This document shows positions 26,821 to 36,562 of a DNA stretch of 64,000 bases, one piece after another; position 1 is the stretch's first letter; each line of letters begins with the position of its first letter. Location of the stretch: NCBI GenBank assembly GCA_934167835.1, contig CAKPLZ010000001.1:62001-126000 (forward strand). Direction: 5' to 3'. The position numbers and the translations under genes are program-made. The notes below the pieces were generated by a model. That model searched no databases and had not been told where the DNA came from. It saw nothing but the letters and a program-made list of their open reading frames with translations. Source of the stretch: an uncultured Clostridia bacterium (GTDB lineage: Bacteria > Bacillota > Clostridia > TANB77 > CAG-508).

Positions 26821-29385
26821 TTATTTTGTTATCCACTTAACCAAATCTAAATTTGCTGGTTCTAATAGCATTTCATGTTTTGGCATTACTCTAAATGTAT
26901 ATCCATAATTTCCGCCTGTTTTCATTTCTATTTTTGCTTCATAAGTGTATGTTTTGGTTTCCTCATCTTCTTCTGTTAACTTCATAGGTACAATATTTAC
27001 GTCTTCTACTATGCCATTTTCTAGTATTTTTCCATAATAGCATTCAGTTTGTATATATTCTTTTTCTATGTTTGGTAGCTGAACTTTGCATGTTACTTTT
27101 ATTTTGTTTCCTGCATCTATTGTTATATTGTCTAAATTGTTTTCTTGTGTGATTTTTATGTCATCCCAGTTTGAATATAAGTTTTGTTTAATCTTATTAA
27201 ATTCTGTAACTTTTTCTAAATTATTATAATAGTTATCTGTTAAATTACATAATGGCATATATAATTTTTCTGTGTAATCAACAAGCATTCTTGCTGTGCT
27301 ATATTTTCCACCTGTTGACATTATTGAATTTTTCATTAATGTCATCCATTCCTTTGAAATTCCATTTTCATCTTTATTATAATAAGCTGGTATGATTTTG
27401 TTTTCTAGTATTCTGTATATACTTTCACTGTCTGACTCGTCTTGTTCTTCATAAGAATAGTAGTCTTCATTTGTTCCTATTGCCCATCCATTTTTAGTAT
27501 TATAACCTTCTGCCCACCAACCATCTAGTATGCTAAAGTTTACAACGCCATTTACTGATGCTTTTTCTCCACTAGTTCCTGATGCTTCCATTGGTCTTCT
27601 TGGATTATTAAGCCATACATCAACACCTGATACCAAGTGTCTTGCTACATTTATGTTATAGTTTTCAAGTAGTAAGATTTTACCTTTAAATTGAGGCATC
27701 ATTGATACTTCATGAATGTATTTTATTAAATCCTGTCCTTCTTTATCTGCTGGGTGTGCTTTTCCTGCAAATATAATTTGTACTGGTCTTTTTGCATCAT
27801 TTAAAATTTGAGTTAGTCTTTCAAGGTCTTTGAATATTAGTGTTGCTCTTTTATATGTTGCAAATCTACGTGCAAAGCCTATTGTTAAAGCTTCAGGATT
27901 CAAATTTGATACCACTTCTTTAATTCTTTCATAGTGTGTTCCATTTGATTTTAATCTTAATGTAACATTTTCTTTAACTAGTTTCAAAAGCTTGTTTTTT
28001 CTGTCTTGATGTGCTTTCCATAATTCTTCATCTGGTATTTTTTCTATTTTTTTCCATGTTTCATCCAAATAGATTTCATCCTGCCAATATGGTTCCAAAT
28101 ATTTATTATACAACTCTTTTAAGTTTGGTGCAAGCCATGAACATGTATGAATTCCATTTGTTACATAAGTAATTGGTGATTCTTGTGGTGCAATATTAGG
28201 CCATACTTCTGAAAATAGCTCTCTAGATACTTCACCATGTAACTTACTTACTCCATTTTTTTCTCCTGCAACTTTAAGTGCTAAAATTCCCATGTTAAAG
28301 GTTGTTTTATTTGGTTCATTTGGCTTCATTCCAAGTTCCATAAACTCTTCTTCTGTTATTCCTAAGTCTTTCCAGAAACCATCAAAATATTTTTCTACAA
28401 GTGTTGTTGGGAATATATCATTTCCTGCTGGCACTGGTGTATGTGTTGTAAATACTGTTTTTGCTGAGACTATATCTCTTGCAATGTTAAAAGAAACTTG
28501 TTTTTCTTTTATTATATTTTTTATTGCTTGCAAAACTAGGAATGATGAATGTCCCTCATTCATGTGATATACTGTTGGTTTTATTTTTAATTCATCTAAT
28601 AGAGTTACCCCTCCAATGCCTAAAACCATTTCTTGTCTTATTCTCATTTCCTGGTCTCCGCCATATAGTCTTAGTGTTATTCCTCTATATTGTTCCTTAT
28701 TTTCCTCAATATCTGTGTCTAATAAATATAAAGTGATTCTGCCCACTAAAATTTTCCATACCTTTATGTATAGTGTATCTTTTAGCATTTTTATATTAAT
28801 TATAAGATCTTCACCATTTTCATTTTTTACAGATTTTATTGGTAAGTCCTCTAGTTCTATATTTTTATATTCTGTAAGTTGTTGACCATTTTTATCAATT
28901 ACTTGATTGAAATATCCGTTTTTATATAATAAACCAATTGCAACTAAAGGGATTCCAAGGTCACTTGCTGATTTTAAATGGTCACCAGAAAGTATTCCAA
29001 GCCCTCCTGAATAAATTGGTATTGTTTCATCTAAGCCATATTCTGCTGAAAAATATGAAATCAAATCGTTTTTATTTTCTGGGTATGTTTTGTTAAACCA
29101 GGTATTTTTGCTTTTCATATAATTCTCGAAATTTTCAACATTTGTTCTGTAATTTCTTAGAATTTCAGAGTCTGTTGAAGCTTTTTCAAGTTTTTCTTGG
29201 TCTATTTGTCTTAAAAATTTTACTGGATTTTTGCCACATCTTTCCCATAAATCGATGTCTATTTCCTTGAATATTTTTAAAAATTCAGTGTTCCAAGACC
29301 ACCATAGATTTTCAGATATTTCTCCTAATTTTTCAATTGATTTTGGTAACTGTGGATTTACAGTTACTCTATTAAATATGTACAT
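26821..29385 (-). CDS. glgP: Alpha-glucan phosphorylase (GT35, short archaeal/bacterial type)
   Basis: Releases glucose 1-phosphate from alpha-glucans. 854 residues, the AGP type with an N-terminal DUF3417 (LGEISENLWWSWNTEFLKIF). YFSAEYGLDETIPIYSGGLG, HMNEGHSSFLVLQ and FTTHTPVPAGNDIF follow, and the PLP-lysine region is MEASGTSGEKASVNG with NFSILDGWWAEGY. A C-terminal beta domain completes it. Neighbours pyk, coaW and galK point to a sugar-catabolic neighbourhood. Confidence 0.93.
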   Translation of the reverse strand: MYIFNRVTVNPQLPKSIEKLGEISENLWWSWNTEFLKIFKEIDIDLWERCGKNPVKFLRQIDQEKLEKASTDSEILRNYRTNVENFENYMKSKNTWFNKTYPENKNDLISYFSAEYGLDETIPIYSGGLGILSGDHLKSASDLGIPLVAIGLLYKNGYFNQVIDKNGQQLTEYKNIELEDLPIKSVKNENGEDLIINIKMLKDTLYIKVWKILVGRITLYLLDTDIEENKEQYRGITLRLYGGDQEMRIRQEMVLGIGGVTLLDELKIKPTVYHMNEGHSSFLVLQAIKNIIKEKQVSFNIARDIVSAKTVFTTHTPVPAGNDIFPTTLVEKYFDGFWKDLGITEEEFMELGMKPNEPNKTTFNMGILALKVAGEKNGVSKLHGEVSRELFSEVWPNIAPQESPITYVTNGIHTCSWLAPNLKELYNKYLEPYWQDEIYLDETWKKIEKIPDEELWKAHQDRKNKLLKLVKENVTLRLKSNGTHYERIKEVVSNLNPEALTIGFARRFATYKRATLIFKDLERLTQILNDAKRPVQIIFAGKAHPADKEGQDLIKYIHEVSMMPQFKGKILLLENYNINVARHLVSGVDVWLNNPRRPMEASGTSGEKASVNGVVNFSILDGWWAEGYNTKNGWAIGTNEDYYSYEEQDESDSESIYRILENKIIPAYYNKDENGISKEWMTLMKNSIMSTGGKYSTARMLVDYTEKLYMPLCNLTDNYYNNLEKVTEFNKIKQNLYSNWDDIKITQENNLDNITIDAGNKIKVTCKVQLPNIEKEYIQTECYYGKILENGIVEDVNIVPMKLTEEDEETKTYTYEAKIEMKTGGNYGYTFRVMPKHEMLLEPANLDLVKWITK

Positions 29386-29426
29386 TTTATGTACCTCCTT
29401 AGTTTATTTATATTTCTTAAGCTTCT

Positions 29427-30234
29427 TTATTTTAATGCCTTTATTGCTCCTATTGCAACTGCATATTCTGCATTTTTAGGAATTATAAATTGTATTCCTT
29501 TGTGTAAATTTTCTATTCTGCTTAACACCTCGTTAATATATGGAATATTTGCTGCATTACCTATAACAATTATATTCTTGATTTTAGTATTTTGTGTTGC
29601 AAATACTGCCATCATTCCAATTGTTTCGAAAATCATGTTTGCTATTCCTATCATTAAATCATTTTCATTTGCTGTTTTTTCTAGTTTTCCGAAATTAGAT
29701 GATGTAGTGTTTTTAGGGAGTCCTTTAATTTCTTTTTCCGTTATATCCTCAACTCGCAGATCTACTTTTGCTAAATCACCTTTTTTTATAGCATTATTTA
29801 CTTCATTTATTGATTTTACATTGCCTAGTTTTTTGCTAAGATTTAGTAAGGTTCCGTCCTCCAATTCCAGTTCCTCCAATATGTTTATGTTTTTTTCCAT
29901 TTGAAATTACGAAAGCAGTTCCTGTTCCAATGCTTACCACTAAACCTTTTTTTCGTTTTGTTAAATATAGTCCGCCTGTTCCTATAGCCATGAATTCATC
30001 TATTTTTTGTGTTGGAATATTACAAATATTATCACTTATTTCTGATTGTCCCACTCCTGTTAATACAATTTTTTGTATACTTTGTTTATCTATTTTTTCT
30101 TTATTTATGAATACATCAAATGCCTGTAATACTGGCATTTTTTCAAGTATCAACTTTCTTTCTATTTTTTCTTTTTCGTCCATTTGAACGATTTTTACAT
30201 GTGAACTTCCTGAATCTATTCCAATAATGCTCAT
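29427..30234 (-). CDS. coaW: Type II pantothenate kinase, one CGGA quadruplet site
   Basis: Phosphorylates pantothenate in the first step of coenzyme A synthesis. 268 residues when CGGA at 29853-29856 is one glycine. IGIDSGSSHVKIVQM (phosphate 1), TGVGQSEIS, DEFMAIGTGGLYL, VVSIGTGTAFVI, then HIGGTGIGG-G-TLLNLSKKLG across the site, and IVIGNAANIPYINEVL. Triplet reading stops eight codons after the site. Overlapping downstream fragments rejoin exactly. The GGGT block is conserved in type II kinases. Confidence 0.92.
29853..29856 (-). other. Quadruplet codon CGGA (Gly) in coaW, residue 127
   Basis: GGA CGG AAC in the zero frame becomes GGA-CGGA-ACC, giving IGGGTLL. The preceding codon is also glycine, so the site lies in a GGG run. 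Confidence 0.9.
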
Positions 30235-30246
30235 TTTTACCTCAAC

Positions 30247-31413
30247 TTATATAATTCTAGGCCCATCGCCTATTTCAACAACATAACATTCTGGATTGTA
30301 TCCAATTTTTTCTCTATAGCCTTTTTCAACATTTTTAATAAAGTTATCAACACAATCAGTTTTAACTATGCTTACTGCGCATCCGCCAAAGCCCGCTCCT
30401 GTCATTCTTGCTCCGATTACACCTTTTTGCTTTAATGCTTCTTCAACAGCTGTATCTAATTCTATTCCTGTAACCTCATAATCATCCCTTAAAGATTTAT
30501 GTGATTCTACCATTAGTTTTCCAAATAGTTCTAAGTCACTATTTTCTAGTGCTTTTACTGCTTTTAGAGTTCTTTGATTTTCATATACTGCATGTTTTGC
30601 TCTTTTTTGTCTTATTTCATCTTTTATTAAGTGTCTATTTGCTTCAAATTCTTCTTCTGTAAGTTCTCCTAGTGATTTTATTTTTAAACCACCTTGTTGT
30701 AATTCTTGTAAAGCCATTTCGCATTCTGCTCTTCTTACATTATATTTTGAATCTCCTAGTCCTCTTTTTTTGTTTGTATTAATTATTACGATTTTTGCAT
30801 TGTCTAGTTTTATAGGAGCATATTTATATTCAAGTGTTGCTGTGTCTAGGAATACTGCATTATCTTTTTTGCCATTTGCAATAACAAATTGGTCCATTAT
30901 TCCACAGTTTACTCCAACATATTTGTTTTCTGCTTTTTGACCTATTAATGCTATTTTTGTGTTGTCTATGTCTAGTTTAAACATATCTTTTAAAATAAAT
31001 GCTGTTAATACCTCAAGTGATGCAGATGAAGATAATCCTGCTCCGTTTGGAATATTTCCATAAAACACTATATCGAATCCATGGTCTATATTATATCCCT
31101 CATCTTTTAAGGCCCATATAACCCCCTTTGGATAATTTATCCAGTTCTCATTTTCATTATATGTTAAATGGTCTATTGATGATGTTAAAATTCCTAAATC
31201 ATCAAAATTTATTGAATAAAAATTAATTATTCTATCTTCTCTTGTTCTAACTGTTGCATAAGTTCCCATTGTTAATGCACATGGAAACACGTGTCCTCCA
31301 TTGTAATCTGTGTGTTCTCCTATTAGATTTACTCTACCTGGAGCAAAATATGTTTTAAATCTACCCTCTGTTCCAAAAATTTCTTTGAATTTATCTTCAA
31401 CTATTTCCTTCAT
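30247..31413 (-). CDS. galK: Galactokinase
   Basis: GalK phosphorylates galactose in the Leloir pathway. 388 residues. The galactose-binding GRVNLIGEHTDYNGGHVFP, the ATP-binding IPNGAGLSSSASLEVL and the C-terminal GARMTGAGFGGCAVSIV are all present. galE and galT are not in the window. The gene precedes coaW by 12 bases. Confidence 0.96.
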   Translation of the reverse strand: MKEIVEDKFKEIFGTEGRFKTYFAPGRVNLIGEHTDYNGGHVFPCALTMGTYATVRTREDRIINFYSINFDDLGILTSSIDHLTYNENENWINYPKGVIWALKDEGYNIDHGFDIVFYGNIPNGAGLSSSASLEVLTAFILKDMFKLDIDNTKIALIGQKAENKYVGVNCGIMDQFVIANGKKDNAVFLDTATLEYKYAPIKLDNAKIVIINTNKKRGLGDSKYNVRRAECEMALQELQQGGLKIKSLGELTEEEFEANRHLIKDEIRQKRAKHAVYENQRTLKAVKALENSDLELFGKLMVESHKSLRDDYEVTGIELDTAVEEALKQKGVIGARMTGAGFGGCAVSIVKTDCVDNFIKNVEKGYREKIGYNPECYVVEIGDGPRII

Positions 31414-31524
31414 ACTATTCCTCCTAAACGGACAAATTTTTATATTTTTAATGGTATCATTCTATCACATAATTGATTTAATAATCAATACATTTTAGTA
31501 AAATTATATAGTTTTTTTGCTTAA

Positions 31525-31562
31525 AAAACACTCGTAACATTTAAATTTACGAGTATTTTTTA
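31525..31562 (-). terminator. Terminator after the acyltransferase-like gene
   Basis: ACTCGTAA pairs with TTACGAGT across an A/T loop, with T-rich sequence on the minus-strand side. Confidence 0.65.
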
Positions 31563-31566
31563 AATT

Positions 31567-32418
31567 TTATTTAACATCTTCTTTGAAATCTGGTGTAGTT
31601 TCTAGTAATTCTGGCTTTTTTAGGTATCTAAATAGTGATTTAAATGATGAAGCATAGTAAAGTCCATCGCAAATTCTCTCATCACCAACAAATGCAAGTG
31701 TTATGCATTTTTCCTCTTTTATGTCTTCATCTTCATATATGTAACTTTTTTTCTTTTTGCCCATTGAAAAGAACATGCTTGTTGTTCCGAAATTATATAA
31801 ATGATGATATATTGTATCAATTCCAAGTGAGCCAACATTTGTTAAAAACACACTTGTATGAAACGGACTTGCCTTGATTACTGCTTTTGGTAAAAGCCCA
31901 TGTCTATCCAAAAACTTTAAAAATTTCACAGTAGCTCTAATAAGCCCTACTGGTATTAGTCCTAATGTTTTTGCTAAATTGTCTGTTTCATTTTTTGCCT
32001 CAATATCTTTATTTTGTTCAATTATATCATCCAGTTTCTTCTTTACATCAAATATATTTTCATTTCCTTCAAATTCGGTTTTAGTTGTTGTTTCAACTCC
32101 ATCATCAGTTAAATTCTTTTTAATTGCTAAAGAAACATAAATCTTATTTCGTGCATAAGTTGCACCATTCATAACAAATCGGTTAAGTCTAGGTCTTTCA
32201 GCAATTACTCTAACAATTGCTGCATAAATAATATGCATATACCCAATCTTAATCCCCTCTTCTGCTTTTTTATCAATATACTCATCCAAATATTTAACAG
32301 GAATATCCTGCTTATACAAAACCTGAGCATCATTTCTCTCCAGCATAACACAAGGTATAACCTTGAAAAAAGCCGGCAAATTTTTAATTTTTCTCCCGTC
32401 ACTTCTATGTCCAAACAT
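31567..32418 (-). CDS. Stand-alone acyltransferase-like protein (2-oxoacid dehydrogenase E2/CAT fold)
   Basis: 283 residues resembling the catalytic domain of 2-oxoacid dehydrogenase E2 and chloramphenicol acetyltransferase. IKIGYMHIIYAAIVRVIAERPRLN and NIFDVKKKLDDIIEQNK fit the fold, as do ASPFHTSVFLTNVGSLG and LAFVGDERICDGLYYASSF. The usual catalytic HxxxDG appears as ERICDG, so the histidine seems replaced. No lipoyl or E1-binding domain is present. Start 32418 (MFGHRSDG) is chosen for a GGGG-type site upstream. It may act on another acyl donor or be non-catalytic. Confidence 0.72.
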   Translation of the reverse strand: MFGHRSDGRKIKNLPAFFKVIPCVMLERNDAQVLYKQDIPVKYLDEYIDKKAEEGIKIGYMHIIYAAIVRVIAERPRLNRFVMNGATYARNKIYVSLAIKKNLTDDGVETTTKTEFEGNENIFDVKKKLDDIIEQNKDIEAKNETDNLAKTLGLIPVGLIRATVKFLKFLDRHGLLPKAVIKASPFHTSVFLTNVGSLGIDTIYHHLYNFGTTSMFFSMGKKKKSYIYEDEDIKEEKCITLAFVGDERICDGLYYASSFKSLFRYLKKPELLETTPDFKEDVK

Positions 32419-32644
32419 ACAAATATCTTCCCCTCTACACACCAAAAATCATCAGTGCATATATCTATTGTATATTTAATGTCGAAAAAAGTCAATACCC
32501 AAACAACACATTTTAAACTAGTATTATGAAGCAAATAACGTTATATTTTTAAATAATCTTACCAATGTTTTAATATTTTTGAATAAATTACCTTTGACCT
32601 TTTTTGTGTTTTATGTTAACATTGTCTTGGGAGGTTGCATTATT

Positions 32645-32890
32645 ATGAAGATTTTTAATGATTTAAAGAATATTGATATTTCCATTATTAAAGTTATGAA
32701 ATGTGGTTTCAAAATAGCTGGTATTCTTGCTCTTGTGGCTTCTTACATATTGTTTTTATATATTCAAAACCCAATTTCTCATGTTACTTTTGAAATTGGA
32801 TATTTAATCGCCAAAAGTGCTGTTATGTTTTTTGTTTGTTTTTTTGTGGGAGCTTTTGCTAGTGATAAAATAAAGAAAAGTATGATTTGA
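32645..32890 (+). CDS. Small two-helix membrane protein
   Basis: 81 residues (MKIFNDLKNIDISIIKVMK then two hydrophobic helices at about 22-42 and 55-73, ending DKIKKSMI). GGGAGG lies 10 bases before ATG 32645. The pattern resembles small clostridial membrane proteins of unknown role. It has ordinary low-GC codon use and precedes orphan C on the same strand, but orphan C has its own promoter overlapping this gene's stop. Confidence 0.6.
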   Translation: MKIFNDLKNIDISIIKVMKCGFKIAGILALVASYILFLYIQNPISHVTFEIGYLIAKSAVMFFVCFFVGAFASDKIKKSMI

Positions 32891-32915
32891 ATATTATGGT
32901 AACTTATGGTATAAT
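32887..32915 (+). promoter_or_regulatory. Sigma-A promoter of orphan C
   Basis: TTGAAT (32887-32892) and a perfect TATAAT (32910-32915) are 17 bases apart. Confidence 0.75.
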
Positions 32916-32971
32916 ATTATTGTTTCTACTTTTTAAGTAGAGCAAAAAAATATATTTGAGGAGGTCTCATC

Positions 32972-33610
32972 ATGCGGATTGAGCCTATGAACTGCGATGT
33001 TTTTTGTACGGGTGACTTCATCTTCCGGGATGACGTTGTTATTACCGGAAACTTCTACGCAGAAGGAAACGTATTTGTAGAAAGCCTTGAGGCTGGCGAG
33101 GATATTATAATCCACGCCCCCAAGTACATCAAGTCCGATTCCATCCTTTCCATGGAAGGCGAGATTAGGCTTGATACTGCCCATATTGCCGCAAGTCGTA
33201 TATTTGCGTGCCATGGTTTTTCACTTCAAGTATACTCTACGAGCTCTGACTTTGTTATGGCAGACATCGATATGGACTACAGCCAGGACGAAAAATGCCC
33301 ATACTGTGCCTTTGGCGGCGATTGCGAAAATTGCAAGTGCACTGACCCCGATTCATGTGGGAACAATTGCACAAAGTGCAAGTTTGGCGATCCATGCGCT
33401 TTAGAAGGAGATTGTCCTTTTCCAACAGGCAACTCTAACCCGTTTGACGATATTCTAGACCTTTTAGACGCCTTGGAGGCTATAGATAGCTTAGACGCTA
33501 TAGACAGTATAAGCATTGCTTTTGAGCCATTCGACTTTTCGGACCCCAATCCTGACGGCGATGATGATTGGGATGAGGACGATCCTGATGGTTTCATCTT
33601 TGACGTATAA
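32972..33610 (+). CDS. Unrecognised cysteine-rich acidic protein, high-GC orphan C
   Basis: I do not recognise this 212-residue protein. Residues 1-100 show a regular hydrophobic alternation (DFIFRDDVVITGNFYAEGN, GEDIIIHAPKYIKSDSIL) suggestive of a bactofilin-like beta-helix. Residues 108-150 hold eleven cysteines in CxxC-like pairs, and the tail is extremely acidic (DPNPDGDDDWDEDDPDG). AGGAGG lies 7 bases before the ATG. Codon use is unlike the neighbours, and CGG triplets at 32975-32977 and 33026-33028 must be ordinary codons because quadruplet reading stops soon after each. It is flanked by its own promoter and terminator. Confidence 0.75.
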   Translation: MRIEPMNCDVFCTGDFIFRDDVVITGNFYAEGNVFVESLEAGEDIIIHAPKYIKSDSILSMEGEIRLDTAHIAASRIFACHGFSLQVYSTSSDFVMADIDMDYSQDEKCPYCAFGGDCENCKCTDPDSCGNNCTKCKFGDPCALEGDCPFPTGNSNPFDDILDLLDALEAIDSLDAIDSISIAFEPFDFSDPNPDGDDDWDEDDPDGFIFDV

Positions 33611-33620
33611 TTGACCCTCA

Positions 33621-33651
33621 AAAAAATCCCTCATGACTTGAGGGATTTTTT
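33621..33651. terminator. Terminator between orphan C and gatB
   Basis: AAAATCCCTCA pairs with TGAGGGATTTT around TGACT, with A and T runs on both sides, so it can serve both convergent genes. Confidence 0.88.
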
Positions 33652-35091
33652 CTATTTATTTAGTTCTTCTAAGAACATTTTATTTAACATTTGAGGGTTA
33701 GCTTTTCCTCTAGTTTCTTTCATTGCTTGGCCTACTAAAAAGCCCAAAGCTCTATCTTTTCCTGCTTTAAAATCTGTAATTGAAGCAGGGTTTGCTTCAA
33801 GAATTTTTGTAACAACTTCCTTTATTGCTCCTTCATCTGAAATTTGTATCCAACCTTTTTCTTTTATTATATCCTCTGGGTCTTTTGGGTTTTCAAACAT
33901 TTCCTCTAAAACTTGTTTTGCAATTTTAGAGCTAATTGTTCCTTTATCTATTAATTCTACAAGCTTTCCAAGGTCTTCTGATTTAAATGGAATGTCATTT
34001 GGTTCTTGTTCTTTTTCATTTAAAATTCTTGTTATATCTGTCATTATCCAGTTGCTTACTGCTTTAGGATTATGGCATTTTTCAGTTGCTTTTTCAAAAA
34101 GGTCTGATAGATATTTTGATGATGTAAGAATATTACTATCATATTCAGGTAGTTTAAATTCTTTTATATATCTCTCCTTTCTGCTTTCTGGCATCTCTGG
34201 TAATGTTTTTTTGATGTTTTCTATCATTTCATCAGAAATTTTTATAATGCCTAAATCTGGTTCTGGGAAATATCTATAATCTTGTGCATTTTCTTTATCT
34301 CTCATTGAAAAAGTTTTGCCTGATACTTCGTCCCATCTTAGTGTTTCTTGGTATATCTTTCCACCTTGTTCTATAACTTCTACCTGGCGCATAGCCTCGT
34401 ATTCTATAGCTCTTGTAATTGACCTAAATGAGTTCATATTCTTCATTTCAGTTCTTGTTCCAAATTCTTTATCTCCTTTTTTTCTAACTGAAACATTGAC
34501 ATCGGCTCTTAAAGAACCTTCCTGCATTTTGCAGTCTGATACTTCAATATATTCAAGGATTGATTTTAATTTTTTCAAATAGCTTTCTACTTCTTTAGTA
34601 CTTCTCATATCAGGTTCTGAGACAATTTCTATTAATGGAACTCCACTTCTGTTTAAATCAACTAAGCTTCCTCTTCCAAATTCATCATGATTTAATTTTC
34701 CAGCATCTTCTTCTATATGAATTCTAACTAACCCTATTTTTTTATGTCCATCTTCTGTTTCAATTTCTACATAACCTTTTGTGCAAAGTGGCATATCAAA
34801 TTGAGATATTTGGTATGATTTTGGAAGGTCTGGGTAGAAATAGTTTTTTCTATCATTTTTGCTTATTCTTGCTATATCACAATTTGTAGCAAGTCCGGCT
34901 TTAATGGCATATTCAACTACTTTTTTATTTAATACTGGTAGTGCTCCTGGCATTGCCATACAAACTGGGCAGCAGTGTGTGTTTGGCTCTCCACCAAATT
35001 CTGTAGGGCATGAGCAGAATATTTTAGTTTTTGTTGATAATTCTGCATGTACTTCTAGTCCTATTACAACTTCATAATCTTCTCTTAACAT
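33652..35091 (-). CDS. gatB: Aspartyl/glutamyl-tRNA amidotransferase subunit B
   Basis: GatB binds misacylated Glu-tRNA(Gln) or Asp-tRNA(Asn) and converts it with ammonia from GatA. 479 residues. VIGLEVHAELSTKTKIFCSC, CPVCMAMPGALPVLN, KNYFYPDLPKSYQISQFD, LNRSGVPLIEIVSEPDMRS and EFGTRTEMKNMNSFR are diagnostic, and the YqeY-like C-terminal helical domain is intact. It ends the gatC-gatA-gatB operon. Confidence 0.97.
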   Translation of the reverse strand: MLREDYEVVIGLEVHAELSTKTKIFCSCPTEFGGEPNTHCCPVCMAMPGALPVLNKKVVEYAIKAGLATNCDIARISKNDRKNYFYPDLPKSYQISQFDMPLCTKGYVEIETEDGHKKIGLVRIHIEEDAGKLNHDEFGRGSLVDLNRSGVPLIEIVSEPDMRSTKEVESYLKKLKSILEYIEVSDCKMQEGSLRADVNVSVRKKGDKEFGTRTEMKNMNSFRSITRAIEYEAMRQVEVIEQGGKIYQETLRWDEVSGKTFSMRDKENAQDYRYFPEPDLGIIKISDEMIENIKKTLPEMPESRKERYIKEFKLPEYDSNILTSSKYLSDLFEKATEKCHNPKAVSNWIMTDITRILNEKEQEPNDIPFKSEDLGKLVELIDKGTISSKIAKQVLEEMFENPKDPEDIIKEKGWIQISDEGAIKEVVTKILEANPASITDFKAGKDRALGFLVGQAMKETRGKANPQMLNKMFLEELNK

Positions 35092-35100
35092 ATTTTCCTC

Positions 35101-36552
35101 CTAATTTTTAAATGTTGGTTTATGATTTTCTCTAAATTTAACTTCCTGCTCATAAGTATAAGCTGCTTGTATTATTGTTTCTTCTCCAAATGGTTTTCCT
35201 ATTAATTGAAGTCCTATTGGTAATCCAGCTTTATCTACTCCACATGGAATTGAAATTCCTGGAAGTCCAGCAATATTTACTGAAACTGTACACAAGTCTG
35301 CTAAATACATTTCAAGTGGATTATTTGATTTTGTTCCAATTTCATAAGCCACAGTTGGTGATGTTGGAGTTAATAATAAATCATATTTTTCAAAAAGTTT
35401 TGCAAATTCTTGTTTAATAATAGTTCTAACTTTTTGAGCCTTTTTATAATAAGCATCATAATATCCTGATGATAATACATAAGTTCCAAGTATTATTCTT
35501 CTTTTTACTTCTGCACCAAATCCTTCTGTTCTTGAATTAACAAAAATATCGTTTAGGTTTGAATAATTTTTAGTTCTATAACCATATCTTATTCCATCAA
35601 ATCTTCCTAAATTTGAGCTTGCTTCTGCACAGGCAATAATGTAGTATGTTGCTAATGCTTCATTTGCAATATCTAATGTACATTCTTCTACTGTTGCACC
35701 TAAGCTTTTATATTTTTCCACTGCCATTTCTATTGCGTTTCTTACTTCTGGATTTATTCCTTCTCCTAGGAATTCCTTTGGAACACCAATTTTGAATTTG
35801 CTAACATCTTTAACTAAACTTTTTGTATAGTCCTTTTTAGGTAAGTTTTCAGATGTTGAATCTTTTTCATCAAATCCAGCTAAAACATTTAATAATATTG
35901 CACTATCTGTAACATCTTGTGTAATTGGTCCTATCTGGTCTAAAGAAGATGCAAATGCAACTAATCCATATCTTGAAACCAGCCCATAAGTTGGTTTTAA
36001 GCCAACAACTCCACAAAGTGCAGCTGGTTGTCTAATTGATCCACCTGTGTCTGAGCCTAGTGCCCATGGAACCATTTGGCTGGCTACTGCTGCAGCACTT
36101 CCTCCACTAGATCCACCTGGTGCCATTTTTAAGTTCCAAGGGTTTCTAGTTACCTTAAATGCAGAGTATTCTGTTGAAGCTCCCATAGCGAATTCATCCA
36201 TGTTAAGCTTTCCAAGGCTAAGCACACCTTCATTATTTAATTTTTCTACAACTGTTGCATTATATGGTGCAACAAAGTTTTCAAGCATTTTAGAACTGCA
36301 AGTTGTTTTTACCCCTTTTGTACACATGTTATCCTTAATTCCTATTGGAATACCAGCTAATTTTGATTTTGTTCTATCAACACTTTCAGCTTGTTTTAAA
36401 GCTTCATCTGCTGTAACTGTAACAAATGCTTGTACATCTTTTTCTTTTTCATCTATTCTTTTTGAATAACTTTTTATAATATCCTCTGATGTTATTTCAT
36501 TTTTTTCAAGTTTTTCCATTAATTCATGTACTGTTAATTCATAAAGTTTCAT
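35101..36552 (-). CDS. gatA: Glutamyl-tRNA(Gln) amidotransferase subunit A
   Basis: GatA is the glutaminase of GatCAB. 483 residues. The amidase triad is visible: Lys in [15 protein letters not shown], and the two serines in [14 protein letters not shown] and [16 protein letters not shown]. Start 36552 is set by AAGGAGGAAAAG directly upstream. It lies 9 bases before gatB and 10 bases after gatC. Confidence 0.97.
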   Translation of the reverse strand: MKLYELTVHELMEKLEKNEITSEDIIKSYSKRIDEKEKDVQAFVTVTADEALKQAESVDRTKSKLAGIPIGIKDNMCTKGVKTTCSSKMLENFVAPYNATVVEKLNNEGVLSLGKLNMDEFAMGASTEYSAFKVTRNPWNLKMAPGGSSGGSAAAVASQMVPWALGSDTGGSIRQPAALCGVVGLKPTYGLVSRYGLVAFASSLDQIGPITQDVTDSAILLNVLAGFDEKDSTSENLPKKDYTKSLVKDVSKFKIGVPKEFLGEGINPEVRNAIEMAVEKYKSLGATVEECTLDIANEALATYYIIACAEASSNLGRFDGIRYGYRTKNYSNLNDIFVNSRTEGFGAEVKRRIILGTYVLSSGYYDAYYKKAQKVRTIIKQEFAKLFEKYDLLLTPTSPTVAYEIGTKSNNPLEMYLADLCTVSVNIAGLPGISIPCGVDKAGLPIGLQLIGKPFGEETIIQAAYTYEQEVKFRENHKPTFKN

Positions 36553-36562
36553 CTTTTCCTCC

